NCBI GenBank assembly: GCA_001600495.1
Contig: BCKE01000012.1
Span: 651,445 to 715,444 of the forward strand
Reading direction: 5' to 3'
Source: Pilasporangium apinafurcum
Lineage: Eukaryota; Oomycota; Peronosporomycetes; Pythiales; Pythiaceae
Length of the DNA stretch: 64,000 nucleotides
Numbering within the stretch: the stretch's first letter is position 1; each line of letters begins with the position of its first letter. The translations under genes and the position numbers were made by a program. Below, in pieces: positions 10,842-21,705 of this stretch. Under the pieces are notes generated by a model. The model was given only the letters and a program-made list of their open reading frames with translations, was not told where the DNA came from and ran no database searches.

Positions 10842-13625
10842 TTATGGTACATTACAAGCACTGCGCGGAACGGAACGTGATGGCGCCGATTTTGGACGTG
10901 AACTGGGAAGCAACGCCATTGACGGTTGCAAACGAGCGCCGCTATCTCCTTCGCTTTGTTGAGCCACAAGTTGATTCCAATTATTACTTGTTTGTGGCAA
11001 ATATGCTGGATCAGTATCTTCACGGAGAGCATGAGCCAGTGCCTTTCGATTTTGCGAACTGAGTTTCATCAGCGCTCCTTGTTGACGCGGATAAAGGTGT
11101 GGATGCCGCGTCTTCCCCACCTGGTGGATTATCTCGCTCTTGATACGTGAGGCTGATCCGGAAGGAGCAGTTGCAGGTCGTTTCACCGGAGTTGGAAACG
11201 TAAACAAGCGCGTTTGACGCCATAGAGTTGTACTGCAACATCGAATTGGACGATTCACTGTCTTCGAAGTCTTAACATGAGATGCCATCCTCACACAGTC
11301 CTCTCCTACATCCTTTTCTGTTGTATTACAGGAGTTGACTACAACAGCGCTGGCTGTATGTGGACGCAGCTTCTGTCCGCATTCAGTCCTAGAATTAGTA
11401 ATCATCTGCGCGTCTTGTTGAACTTGGCACACAAGTTGCAGTGTCTTTGCTAGCGAAGAAGAGGTATCCAATGGAGGTTTTCGTCGTCGCACTGCGGCTT
11501 CGTGCTCAATTCGCTTTTGTTTCACGATTTCTACAACGCAAGCCCGCCGTTTCTCATCGTCCTTCACAAAAGATTCGTATTTCTCCATCAACTGCGCATA
11601 CAACATCGGATGATTGGCTTCAAGAGCGTCTAAGTGCTTCTGTGAACCAGTTGTAAGCACGACTGAATGACCTTCTCCAGCCGCGATTTGTGTGACATTC
11701 AGACCCACTGTGGATGCCACAAGGTGAGGAATCGTATAGATTTGTGGGAATGATCCCACACCGCATTGCCCCAATTCATCACTTCCCCACGCAAACACTC
11801 GTGCGTCTTGCGTCAGAGCCATAGAATGCAGTTTTCCCGCATCGATAGCGCATATCACCAGTTGTGCATCCGCAGCGAAATATGAAATTTTTGTCGGCAC
11901 CATGCGACTACAGCAATCGCCTAAACCAAGTTGACCGTTGACATTCCATCCAAAGCTATATACTGAATGACATTCTGTTAGTACAAGCGTATGGGCTGCT
12001 CCGCATGCTACATATGTACACAATTTGTTGTTGTCACCCTTGTTACACTTGAAATCGACTGGGGCAAAGTAGGACGAGTATTCGCCCCCTTTACAGGGTC
12101 GCCCGAGCCGCCCATGCTCTCCCAAACCACAAGTAAGCAATTTGCCGTTTAGTAAGATAATTGCAGTGTGCATCTCACCACAGGAAATCTTGGCGACGCC
12201 CATCCGTTTCAAGGAGAGAATTTCCATAGGCATTCCAACAGAATCAAACGATTGATCTTGTGTGTTTCGACCGTGGCCGAGTGCACCACACCGCCCGTAC
12301 CCCCACGAAAACACATCTCCATCTTCTGCCAATGCCACAGTATGTCTCGCTCCACATGCCACATGCACTATGCGTTTATGCAACAGTGACGTTATCACCC
12401 GTGGTGTTCGTATACTGTAATTATTGCCATGGCCCAGACGGCCATCCTTCCCTTCACCCCATGACAAGAGATATCCTTGCTCCGTAATGGCGACGATATG
12501 TGCGTCTCCGCACGCAACATCCACAAGCATATTACTCAGCGCAGCACATGCACCCTGATCACGCGCTAAATCATCATCGGCATCGACTGGGCCGCCATTA
12601 CTCCCCAAATCCTTCGCTTCAGAGGAATAATCGACTTCCATTTTTCCTAATGTGACAACGCTACCAGTCTTGTAGAGTAGCACTGTGTGATTTGCGCGAC
12701 AGACAACTTTGATCAACGCATTTCCATCTTTCGGCATACCAAATAACTCCGGTTGTTCTTGAACACTATCAACGCCATCACTTGGTGCCACTGCATCTGT
12801 GACTGCTGTCCCTGAGACGAGGTTTCGTCGCGAAAACTTTTTTCGCACTATTGCAGCGTGTGTTGCGGAATTCGCTGCTTCTACAGCGGCCATAGCAGCA
12901 GCTGTTGCCAACGGAGTTGCCGAGTGTTGCGCTATTAGTGAAGATTTCGCAACAAGTCCTCCTATTTGCCGCTCTGAGCCCAAATCAATCTGTGTGAAAT
13001 CATGGGAGTTTTGCCACGTAGAAGATACCGGTTTGCCCAATTGCCGAGTGGTAGAAACAGGATTTCCCGTTGCAAATACGCAACAGCCATCACGTCCATT
13101 AATCTGTACCATCAGTGTTGGCGGCAGAAAGATCATCCGACTGCCATTAAAACGTGTGTCCATGCTACTACTGAAATGCTCTATAATTTGCATCTTTTTG
13201 CGCTCATCCTTGGAGCTATCTTCGTGAATGCTACTGACCGCCGAGACCCGAAAGAATTGCGGTTCCATCCAATTTTCCGGTGTAAAAATCTGCAATGATG
13301 GTGAGACACGAATACTGGTTGAGATGTTTCCAGGTGCAATGGTTACTGGATGATCCGGTGGACATGAGAGAACTGCAGAGTAAAATGATGCACATCCTTT
13401 AACTGTTACGTGCAGCTTTGAACACGAAAAAATCACACTCGGACGCGCTCTAGCTCCTGCGAACCCGCCACATATACCTTGACGGCGGATAGTGGGATTC
13501 GATGATGAAGAAGCAGGACGGGCTCGTGGGACCCCATTCACCATGACGATGGTGCTCAATGCCAACAGCAGGCACCTCGCTGAAAAATACAGTCTTTGAC
13601 ATGAAGATATTAACGATATTTTCAT
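10842..13625 (-). CDS. RCC1-repeat (beta-propeller) protein
   Basis: Single open frame of 927 aa without introns. The middle part (residues about 300-640) carries RCC1 repeats with the usual signature V.CG..H...L...G.V.SWG.G..GRLGHG (seen as CGDAHIVAI, CGARHTVAL, CGEMHTAII, CGAAHTLVL, AAGEGHSVVL). Such repeats form a seven-bladed propeller used for guanine-nucleotide exchange or protein scaffolding. The C-terminal 250 residues are basic and disordered with a coiled stretch (EKYESFVKDDEKRRA). The start at 13625 gives a hydrophobic N terminus (CLLLALSTIVMV) that could be a signal peptide or anchor; an internal ATG at 13544 would remove it and is also credible. The upstream gene ends only 86 bp away. 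The true exchange substrate, if any, is unknown. Confidence 0.85.
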   Translation of the reverse strand: MKISLISSCQRLYFSARCLLLALSTIVMVNGVPRARPASSSSNPTIRRQGICGGFAGARARPSVIFSCSKLHVTVKGCASFYSAVLSCPPDHPVTIAPGNISTSIRVSPSLQIFTPENWMEPQFFRVSAVSSIHEDSSKDERKKMQIIEHFSSSMDTRFNGSRMIFLPPTLMVQINGRDGCCVFATGNPVSTTRQLGKPVSSTWQNSHDFTQIDLGSERQIGGLVAKSSLIAQHSATPLATAAAMAAVEAANSATHAAIVRKKFSRRNLVSGTAVTDAVAPSDGVDSVQEQPELFGMPKDGNALIKVVCRANHTVLLYKTGSVVTLGKMEVDYSSEAKDLGSNGGPVDADDDLARDQGACAALSNMLVDVACGDAHIVAITEQGYLLSWGEGKDGRLGHGNNYSIRTPRVITSLLHKRIVHVACGARHTVALAEDGDVFSWGYGRCGALGHGRNTQDQSFDSVGMPMEILSLKRMGVAKISCGEMHTAIILLNGKLLTCGLGEHGRLGRPCKGGEYSSYFAPVDFKCNKGDNNKLCTYVACGAAHTLVLTECHSVYSFGWNVNGQLGLGDCCSRMVPTKISYFAADAQLVICAIDAGKLHSMALTQDARVFAWGSDELGQCGVGSFPQIYTIPHLVASTVGLNVTQIAAGEGHSVVLTTGSQKHLDALEANHPMLYAQLMEKYESFVKDDEKRRACVVEIVKQKRIEHEAAVRRRKPPLDTSSSLAKTLQLVCQVQQDAQMITNSRTECGQKLRPHTASAVVVNSCNTTEKDVGEDCVRMASHVKTSKTVNRPIRCCSTTLWRQTRLFTFPTPVKRPATAPSGSASRIKSEIIHQVGKTRHPHLYPRQQGALMKLSSQNRKALAHALREDTDPAYLPQTSNNWNQLVAQQSEGDSGARLQPSMALLPSSRPKSAPSRSVPRSACNVP

Positions 13626-13711
13626 GCGCTATTTTTGTACTTTCCTTTTTCAATTTGATGCTTTTGTTTTGGGTCAAAATTACTTCATCTTCATCACTTC
13701 ACTCATTGTGT

Positions 13712-15157
13712 TTACTCAGAAGAATAAGGCTTTCTCCCTCCTGCTACGAAAAAATCCGCTTGTCGCCACGAGCAATCCACATCGATAAAGCCCACCTTTG
13801 CCATCACTTGCAATTGCTCGAACAACCCCAACTGACCAACGTGGTCACCAATGATTATGTGACCACCAGGAGCGAGCGAATTGTAGATGGCACGGAAAAT
13901 TTGCTCATAAATCTCTACCTTTGAGTAAGCCTGAACTTCTTCACGTCTTTCGTGGCTGGTCTCACTAGACTTTGGGTGATTATAATGGGCTGGTTTCTCT
14001 GCTAGCACATGTAGTGCCAGACACGCAATCACGACATCGACTGGTTCGCTGGAGACAGCAGTCATTTCTTCTGGAATGAATCTGCGCGTCACGAATTGGA
14101 CATTATTCTCCAGATGAGCATTCGCAAAACGCTTCTTTGCTATCATCAGTCGTTCTTCCGACGCATCCATTAGGGTAACTGTGGCAGTTGGGTAAGCTTT
14201 CAGCAGAGGTAAGGAAGCAAAGCCACTTCCCGCACAGAGGTCGACGACATGCTTTCCATCGCATGGTGGAAGCGCAGCGATCAACTCTTCCACCATGGGC
14301 TCTGCAAGAGGCAACCGTCGGTGTAAATGCAAGTCATACCAGTAGGGATTTCNAAAAANCCCGCCTCTTCGTTCAAGATTCTTGCTCCAGCTGTCCGTGT
14401 TTTCAGTGCGAGGTTTCTTGTTTAACGGCAAGGAAGCTCCCGATTTAGCTGTGAGTTCAATGCCCAACGATGGCGAAGGTATCGTGATTTCATCGCCTTC
14501 CACATGAGTTCCTTCAACCTTCGTCCGGATATCGGACTCCAATGGACTATGCGGATTGCTGTCACTATTACTGTTACAGCTACTCTCCCGCTTCACACCT
14601 GCTGTCGAACCAGTATTTCCAGTAGTCTTACGGGTTTTCTCATCTTCCTATAACCATGCAAATTCGTAGTCAATTGGCATAACTCACTTATAAAGGCACA
14701 CCCGTAATTCGAAAATATCGAGATGACGCACGTTATTATCAGTACTGCGTTTACTTACCCTGTGCTTTTCGTGCTTATCGCTTGCTTGATGTAGCTGCTG
14801 TTGTCTGAATGCCTGTAACTCGTCCATGTGCTTGGTCTCCATGTGATAGCGAATACTTTGACTACTGCCTTTATGGTAGTTCAATGCGCGTGAGCACTTG
14901 AGGCACCAGATCCCGACAGCATCATCTGTCGTCCACAGCTTTTTCCCCTCAGGCAACTGTGGAGCGGGTGCGATGAGCTTGGCAAATTGCCAGTACTCAG
15001 GTTTCCTTACGTTCGTCTGACTAAATAGAGGGGGTTGAACAGTATATACAGAGGTAGAGACATCCGTGTCGGTCGCTGCAGCGTGCGGGGATTCGGCGGC
15101 GCCCGCATCGGCGATGAGATCTGCTTCTTCACGTGCGCGCATTGGGAACATGTACAT
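13712..15157 (-). CDS. BED-like zinc finger fused to a class I SAM methyltransferase
   Basis: Two exons: complement(13712..14647, 14759..15157), 444 aa, joined by a 111-nt GT-AG intron. The N-terminal part has one C2H2 finger of BED-like spacing (WCLKC...YHMETKH), preceded by an acidic, alanine-rich leader. The C-terminal part is a Rossmann-fold methyltransferase with motif I VVDLCAGSGF, an acidic residue after the second strand (LMDAS) and VIACLALHVL at the motif IV position, so it should use S-adenosylmethionine. The acceptor (RNA, protein or small molecule) cannot be told from sequence. The start codon is uncertain: ATGs at 15157, 15151 and 15142 are in frame. Two undetermined bases (14353 and 14359) fall in codons before the conserved NPYWYDLHLHRRL stretch, so two residues are unknown there. 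Confidence 0.8.
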
Positions 15158-15661
15158 GCGAGAAAAGGAAACTGAGGATATCAGAGTGATGGTATAAGGA
15201 TACAGGCAAAGCAACGGCGACTTGACTAATTATACATCTGTGTGTATCATTATTGAACAATTATCCAATTGAAGGACAAAGGACCATTCTGCGACCAGCT
15301 TGTGTAGGATGCTCTTCCTCCCAATCAATCGCCCACGTAGCAGTATATAGTAGAAACATAAGATTCAGAGAGTTTTTTTGTTTCCGTTGAGTAACAGTGA
15401 AGCAATCGATGATGTAAACAGCCACGAATCTGTCGGTGCTCTTGCATACTCACATCCCGCCGAGCGACATCATTCGCTGGATTCGAATTGAATATCCACA
15501 GCAAGTTGAATACTCACTCGCGCAACCTTCTAACAACCTGCGACGTATGTGACAAGCTAAAAACCTTTATTATCATATACCCTTTATTTAATGTATACAT
15601 AATTTAATATTATTCTATTACATATGACCTATAATAATTAATATTATCGATCGTCATCTCA
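15158..15661. other. Divergent intergenic region
   Basis: This is the shared upstream region of the zinc-finger methyltransferase (-) and glucose-6-phosphate isomerase (+). It becomes very A/T-rich from about 15560 to 15650. No perfect core promoter match was seen. Confidence 0.5.
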
Positions 15662-17573
15662 ATGTCAGTCGGTGTCGCGATTGTGTCTCCTGTAAGAACT
15701 GTACCAGTAGAATCGGGAGGGGGAGGGCAAATCACAATGCAAGCCCATTTCGCAAAAAGCGTCCAAGCCCTCACATCTCCATCTGCCTTCTCCACTGCTG
15801 TTGTCTTTACACGGTCCATGATGATTAACGACACCGCCGCCTGGAAGAGCCTCGAAGAACACGCCAAGACCATCCAATCCACCACTCATCTGCGCGACCT
15901 GTTGCAGGACGAGAAGCGTAATGAAGTGCTGCGCACTGAACAACGCGGCATTTACGTCGACTTCTCCCGCCAGAATGCCACCACGCAGACACTCGATTTG
16001 CTCTTTGATTTGGCCGAAACGGCGGAACTCAAAAAGAAGCTGGTATGTTTTTTTACTTTGTGAATGATCCTTTTCACAGGGTTTTTGACGATTGCTTTGA
16101 TTATTCATCTCTGTATAGGCTGCGATTGCCAGTGGTGCACATGTGAATGTGACGGAAGACCGTGCAGTGATGCACATGGCATTGCGTGCACCTGCCACAC
16201 AAGAAATCTTGGTCGATGGCCAGAACGTAGTCCCGGAAGTGCACGCTGTGCTGAACGCCATCAACAAATTCTCGACGGCGATCCGCTCGGGTGAGAAGAA
16301 GGGTTCTACGGGTAAGCCTTTGAAGAACGTCATCTCGATTGGTATTGGCGGCAGCTACTTGGGTCCAGAATTCGTTTTCGAAGCGCTGCGTTACGAACCT
16401 GTCGCGAAGGCAGCATCAGAAGGCCGCACACTGCGTTTCCTCGCCAACGTCGACCCAGTCGATGTTGCACGTGCCACCAATGGGCTGAACCCGGAAGAAA
16501 CGCTGGTCTTGGTTGTGTCTAAAACGTTTACGACTGCCGAAACGATGCTTAACGCACGCACGTTGCGCAAGTGGATCGTTGATGACTTAACTGCTAAGGG
16601 CGTGTCGGAGGCGGATGCCGTCAGCAAGCACATGATCGCTGCCAGCTCAGCCGTGCCATTGGTGCAACAGTTTGGTATCGACAAGGAGAACATCTTTGGG
16701 TTCTGGGACTGGGTTGGTGGCCGCTATTCTGTCACGAGTGCCGTGGGTATCGTCCCATTGGCACTGCAGTTTGGTTATGACATTACCGAGCAGTTCTTGG
16801 CCGGTGCGCATGACTTGGACAAGCACTTGCTAGAAGCACCGCTGCGCAGCAACTTGCCAGTGATCATGGGGCTGCTTGGTGTCTGGAACTCATCGTTCCT
16901 TGGCCACAGCTCTCGTGCGCTGCTGCCATACTCGCAAGCGTTGCTGCGTTTCTCGGCGCACATCCAACAGGTCGACATGGAAAGCAACGGCAAGCGCGTG
17001 ACCTTAGAAGGTGTGGATCTGCCGTTCCAGGCGGGTGAGATCAACTTTGGTGAACCCGGTACGAACGGTCAGCACAGTTTCTACCAATTGATCCACCAGG
17101 GCCGCGTTGTGCCTTGCGACTTCATTGGCTTCTGCGAAAGCCAAAACCCCGTGCAACTCGCGGGTGAGCCAGTCTCGAACCACGACGAATTGATGTCCAA
17201 CTTCTTTGCACAACCCGATGCTCTTGCGCGTGGTAAGTCGCTTGAAGACTTGGAGGCTGAAGGCGTCCCAGAGCACCTGCGCAACCACAAGCTTTTCCCG
17301 GGCAACCGGCCATCGATCTCGCTGCTCTTCCCCAAGCTCGACGCATTTACGTGTGGCCAGCTGTTGGCGCTCTACGAACACCGTACAGTCGTGCAGGGTG
17401 CAATCTGGGGTATCAACTCATTCGACCAGTGGGGTGTCGAGCTAGGCAAGGTGCTCGCAAAGCAGGTGCGTTCACAACTGCAGGCCACGCGCACGGACAA
17501 CGCGCCGATTCAGGGTTTCAACAGCGCTACGACCGCCATGCTGTCCAAGTACTTGCAGTACAAGTCGGCCTAA
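15662..17573 (+). CDS. GPI: Glucose-6-phosphate isomerase
   Basis: Interconverts glucose 6-phosphate and fructose 6-phosphate in glycolysis and gluconeogenesis. Two exons, 15662..16042 and 16119..17573, give 611 aa; the 76-nt intron is GT-AG. Family landmarks: [27 protein letters not shown] (the active-site loop signature), the substrate-contacting GTNGQHSF with its His, and the C-terminal [13 protein letters not shown] signature with its catalytic Lys. The protein is about 50 residues longer than most GPIs: a stretch before [18 protein letters not shown] has no family match, and the native start may be one of the downstream ATGs. The gene is G/C-richer at third positions than its flanks, as expected for strong expression. 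Confidence 0.97.
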
Positions 17574-17927
17574 GTTACGTTATTACCACATGCACACGTT
17601 TGTTTTGTAGTTATCTTGGTCAGTTTGTTTGGGTAATGATCTTAATGAACAAACACCATTACATGCAACACAGACTTCATTTCATCTTCTCTACACTCTT
17701 TTCTACATTGTTGTTGTTTTACTTTGCACCATTGAATGGTAGAAGCACAATCTTCCTCATGCCATCATTTACGTGGACGAAGAGCTATTGGCGGAATAAC
17801 TTCAAGTTAGAAATGTACACGCGCCACGCTGCGTCACATCCGCTGATATATTACTTACTGTAAATTACTTTACTTTCATGTAATTTACGAAATAGGCTCA
17901 ATGCCTCTATTTTTCTTTCAGTAATTT

Positions 17928-17972
17928 TTTTGGGTCGAGTTTTTAGGATGAAATTCCTAAAATGACCCAAAA
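17928..17972. repeat. Long imperfect hairpin
   Basis: Two nested inverted arms: TTTTGGGTC with GACCCAAAA outside, and TTTTAGGA with TCCTAAAA inside, closed by a 6-nt loop. It lies 355 bp after the GPI stop. It could be a worn foldback element or a structured 3' region. Confidence 0.6.
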
Positions 17973-19497
17973 CAATCCTATCAAAGGAGGATAGCGATTA
18001 ACAAGACCAAATCTATTCCATCTTCAGAGATACACGAGAAACATGCTGTGCTCACCTTGCATCATATCATCAACATGCCAACATACCCTCATAGGTTGAG
18101 CTGTTACTTGTGGGAGAGAGTTTGGTTTTAGTTCCACAAATATCAACATTTGTTTTCATCGAGTACAACTGAAGTATCCACACCCATGGACACGCTCGAC
18201 ATACCACAAGCGTTCGATGACCATCCTTCGCGGCAAAAACTGCTCTGGGCGATTTACTACGGTCTTCTATACTGGATGTGAATGTCCATTATTTGTGGGT
18301 AAGCCTTATGGCTCTTTTTTCGAGTTTGAGTGGGGAAAGCCGATAATTAACCACGCAAGCAGCCGCAACGATGATGCCCTTCCTTTTTATGTTTACTGGA
18401 GCTGCAAGCAGCCTATTGGCCCCGCACTTTCTTCTCTTTTGTTTGGCGCGCAACTCTTCTGACTTGACCTGTCACGTGCACCATCCTCCATAACATTGCA
18501 TTGTCATGGTAGTTCAAGGGCTACGTGGTAAGTGGTAGAGCAGAAATCTACACGCGCTCTGCACACCAACCTCCGAAAGATAACAATAAATAGCTCAGAA
18601 ACATACGCACATCACCACAGAACTCATTGCTCGAACACAACGCCGTTCCATAACGAATTGCTGGGCATCTCCTTTTAGACGCTTCTAATCAACTGCAAGC
18701 GCTTCAGATCCACTGTCGCTTAATTTCGCAGGTGCGTCTTGAAGTTTTTTTCCGCATTGGAGGGATTTTCGAAGGTATTCGTCCGTCGTGGATGAGTTTT
18801 TTTCTGTTCTACATACCTACTACATTCCATGTTTGGGTTTTCTGGTCGCTTGGTGAAGTTTAGTCGGGTTGAACCTCTTCAATACTTATGACGTGATGGG
18901 AATTCATTTTCAAGCAAAAGCAGCACTGCGAGATATCTGAGTTCTGGAATATAGTGCCCATCCAATTGGGTGTCGAGCCCAATGTTGGGATCACGACGTC
19001 CATCGCCGTTCTTCGATTACCCCCACAGAAGAATCGGCTCGTACACATTAGCAATGATGGTGGTCGCAATTGTAGCAACAGAATTTGCAGCGGTCCACGT
19101 TGGTGAAGCAGAGTAGCACGTCCAAATTCCCCTACCCGCACTCTTTCTGTAGAGGTTTGGTCTTGGAAATCACCAAATAAAGGTATATTTTTGGTAAAAT
19201 TTTACAAAATATGATTTTTAATTTTGTATAATATTACAAAATGTATACTACTAAAGCTATAGTACCTTATTTTGTAATTATATGTCACTCACCTGATCCG
19301 CTGACACGCCTATGTCACGCTGCCAGTCACGACCCATGAGTCCAACTTGTCAAAGAAAACTGATCTCCTGGGTGGGTGTTGATCAAGAATGAATGGGGAA
19401 CTCCGGTGTTATGCACCCGCAGGAGTAAGTAAGTGACTGACTGCCCCAGCCGCGCATCTCCCTCTCCGCAATCTCCGCCATCTCTCTCTTTTTCACT

Positions 19498-19515
19498 GTC
19501 ATTCTCTGACTTTCC
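19498..19515 (+). promoter_or_regulatory. Possible initiator/FPR of the acyl-CoA synthetase gene
   Basis: GTCATTCTCTGACTTTCC lies 57 nt before the ATG in a pyrimidine-rich leader. It carries an oomycete-style TCATTYY initiator followed by an imperfect flanking element. Confidence 0.35.
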
Positions 19516-19571
19516 TCGTCGCGGACCAAGCCAACACACATCATCTTCTTCACTATCAACCAAATTCATTC

Positions 19572-21485
19572 ATGCGAGGTGTGTGGCTTCCGGATCAAAT
19601 CGCCGACATCGTCGTGCAATCCGATGGCATCGGCGCGCGAAAACCCAAGACCGTGATAGATGTTTTCAAGGCGACTGTTGCCCGCAAACCTGAGGGCAAG
19701 GCACTCTGCCAAAAAGTGAACGGCAAGTGGATGGCGTACACGTGGCGCGACTACTACGAAAATTGTATGCGCTTCGCAAAGTCTCTCATCCACATCGGTG
19801 TGCAGCCTCATGACGCAGTCAATGTGTTGGGCCACAACTCGCCCGAGTGGTTCTTCGTCAATACCGGTACGGTCATGGCCGGCGCAATCATCGCTGGGAT
19901 ATACACCACCAATGGTCCCGAGGCGTGCCAGTACATCTCAGAGCATTGCGAGGCCAAAGTGGTCGTGGTGGAAAACCGTGTGCAGCTCAACAAGTATGTG
20001 CAAATCGCAAAGGATCTGCCGCACTTGAAGGCGATCGTCATGTGGGATGGCGAACTACCTACGGAAGTCGAATGCCCCGTGCCGATCTATGCGTTCAAGG
20101 AGTTCATGCGCTTGGGGAAGAATGTGCCTCAGCAAACACTGCAGGAACGCATGGACATGCAGAAACCGGGACATTGCTGTACGCTCATTTATACTTCTGG
20201 CACGACAGGTCCACCAAAGGCAGTCATGATCTCGCACGACAATTTCACATGGACGTCCTACAACGTCCTTGAGACCGTCGACGGTATCACCGACGCTGAA
20301 CGCAGCGTCAGTTTCCTGCCACTGTCGCATGTGGCTGCGCAATTGCTGGATATCCACCTGCCGATGTTGGTTGGATCGGAAGTCAACTTTGCTGGACCGG
20401 ATGCACTGAAAGGCGCACTGGTGGAAACCTTGAAGGAGATCCGACCGACATTCTTCTTTGGAGTTCCGCGTGTGTGGGAGAAAATCATGGAAAAGATGCG
20501 CGAGGTCGGCGCGAAAACGACTGGTTTTAAGAAAACCATGGCTATGTGGGCCAAAGAAAAAGGAGCCGAAAAAACCAAGCGCGCACAATTCGGTGGTGAC
20601 GGCAAGAAATCGCTCAGTTTCCGGTTGGCGAACAAAGTCGTGCTGACCAAGATCAAGGAAGCGCTTGGGTTGGAATACTGCCGCTACTGCTTCTCTGGTG
20701 CCGCACCAATTACAGCTGAATGTGTCAACTTTTTCGGCAACCTTGACATTCCAGTGTACGAAATTTTCGGTCAATCGGAATGCACGGGCCCGCATACTAT
20801 CAACCTGCCGGGAAAATGGAAGATCGGCAGCATTGGTAATCCGTTGCCAGCGACGCGCACGCGCATTGATCCGCTCACAGGTGAGATTCAGTATTCCGGC
20901 CGCCATATCTTCATGGGTTACTTGAAGAACGAAGCCGCGACAAATGAGACGTTGGTCGACGGCTGGTTGAAGTCGGGCGATGTTGGCCAATTCGACGAAG
21001 ATGGGTTCTTGTCCATCACGGGCCGCATCAAGGAACTGATTATCACCGCCGGTGGTGAGAATATCCCACCAGTATTGATTGAAGATGTGCTGAAGTCCGA
21101 GATGCCAGCACTTTCGAATGTCATGGTCATTGGTGATAAGCGTAAGTACCTGACGTTCTTGTGCACGTTCCGCGTCGAAATGGACGACGAAGGCACACCA
21201 TCCAATAAATTGGACAAGAACGTTTTACTGGTCGCTAAGGCCATTGGCAGCAACGCTACGACGGTCGAAGAAGCGAAAACCTGTCCGGAATTCAAAAAAT
21301 ACATCGAAGACGGCATGAAGCGCGCTAACGCCAAGTCCACGTCCCGCGCGCAATGCGTGCAAAAGTTCCTCATTCTGGACCGCGATTTCTCCATCAATGG
21401 CGGTGAACTCACGCCGACGCTCAAGCTCAAGCGATCAGTCGTGGAGAAGATGTACCTTGACGTTATCGAAGAGATGTACGCGTAA
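19572..21485 (+). CDS. Long-chain acyl-CoA synthetase, bubblegum (ACSBG) type
   Basis: Activates long-chain fatty acids with ATP and CoA through an acyl-adenylate. Uninterrupted 637-aa frame. AMP-binding signature at residue about 206 (LIYTSGTTGPPKAVMISH), core motif IFGQSECTGPHT, hinge/ATP motif DGWLKSGDVGQFDEDGF...GRIKELIITAGGENIPP, which also carries the linker of this family. ACSBG affinity rests on the NLPGKWKIGSIGNPLP and NIPPVLIEDVLKSE stretches. Slightly shorter than animal ACSBG proteins at the N terminus. No peroxisomal C-terminal tripeptide (ends EEMYA) and no transmembrane helix seen, so a cytosolic or ER-peripheral site is likely. Confidence 0.94.
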   Translation: MRGVWLPDQIADIVVQSDGIGARKPKTVIDVFKATVARKPEGKALCQKVNGKWMAYTWRDYYENCMRFAKSLIHIGVQPHDAVNVLGHNSPEWFFVNTGTVMAGAIIAGIYTTNGPEACQYISEHCEAKVVVVENRVQLNKYVQIAKDLPHLKAIVMWDGELPTEVECPVPIYAFKEFMRLGKNVPQQTLQERMDMQKPGHCCTLIYTSGTTGPPKAVMISHDNFTWTSYNVLETVDGITDAERSVSFLPLSHVAAQLLDIHLPMLVGSEVNFAGPDALKGALVETLKEIRPTFFFGVPRVWEKIMEKMREVGAKTTGFKKTMAMWAKEKGAEKTKRAQFGGDGKKSLSFRLANKVVLTKIKEALGLEYCRYCFSGAAPITAECVNFFGNLDIPVYEIFGQSECTGPHTINLPGKWKIGSIGNPLPATRTRIDPLTGEIQYSGRHIFMGYLKNEAATNETLVDGWLKSGDVGQFDEDGFLSITGRIKELIITAGGENIPPVLIEDVLKSEMPALSNVMVIGDKRKYLTFLCTFRVEMDDEGTPSNKLDKNVLLVAKAIGSNATTVEEAKTCPEFKKYIEDGMKRANAKSTSRAQCVQKFLILDRDFSINGGELTPTLKLKRSVVEKMYLDVIEEMYA

Positions 21486-21705
21486 ACGTATGGCGTACAA
21501 GATGGCAATTCACTATTAGAAGTGAATATCGATCAACTGACGTTCATTCGCTTGTATATGTCTACTCCTGGCAGCAAAAAATTACCGACCTGTTTGTGAG
21601 TTTCTTCGTTGTTTCGTCGAATTAATAAGCTAGGTACCCGTATGATAAAATGCATTTTGATGATTTGACTTAATATCCTGCGTATTTGTGGTGCGTTATC
21701 AGTCA

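Larger units (their letters stand above)
17574..19571. other. Intergenic, ~2 kb, with hairpins but no recognised gene
   Basis: It holds a long hairpin at 17928-17972 and an A/T-rich block with a GTAAAATTTTAC palindrome at 19194-19205. A minus-strand frame at 18860-19141 (93 codons, containing MDVVIPTLGSTPNW) and a plus frame at 18217-18462 match no family I know and show no splice context that extends them. Confidence 0.45.

Noticed and set aside
13559-13924. 121-codon plus-strand frame between RCC1 and methyltransferase genes
   Set aside because: It overlaps the coding ends of both neighbours and reads as a shadow.
20055-20990. 311-codon open frame antisense to the acyl-CoA synthetase
   Set aside because: It is a mirror of a G/C3-biased gene, has no family traits, and the sense strand carries all AMP-binding motifs.
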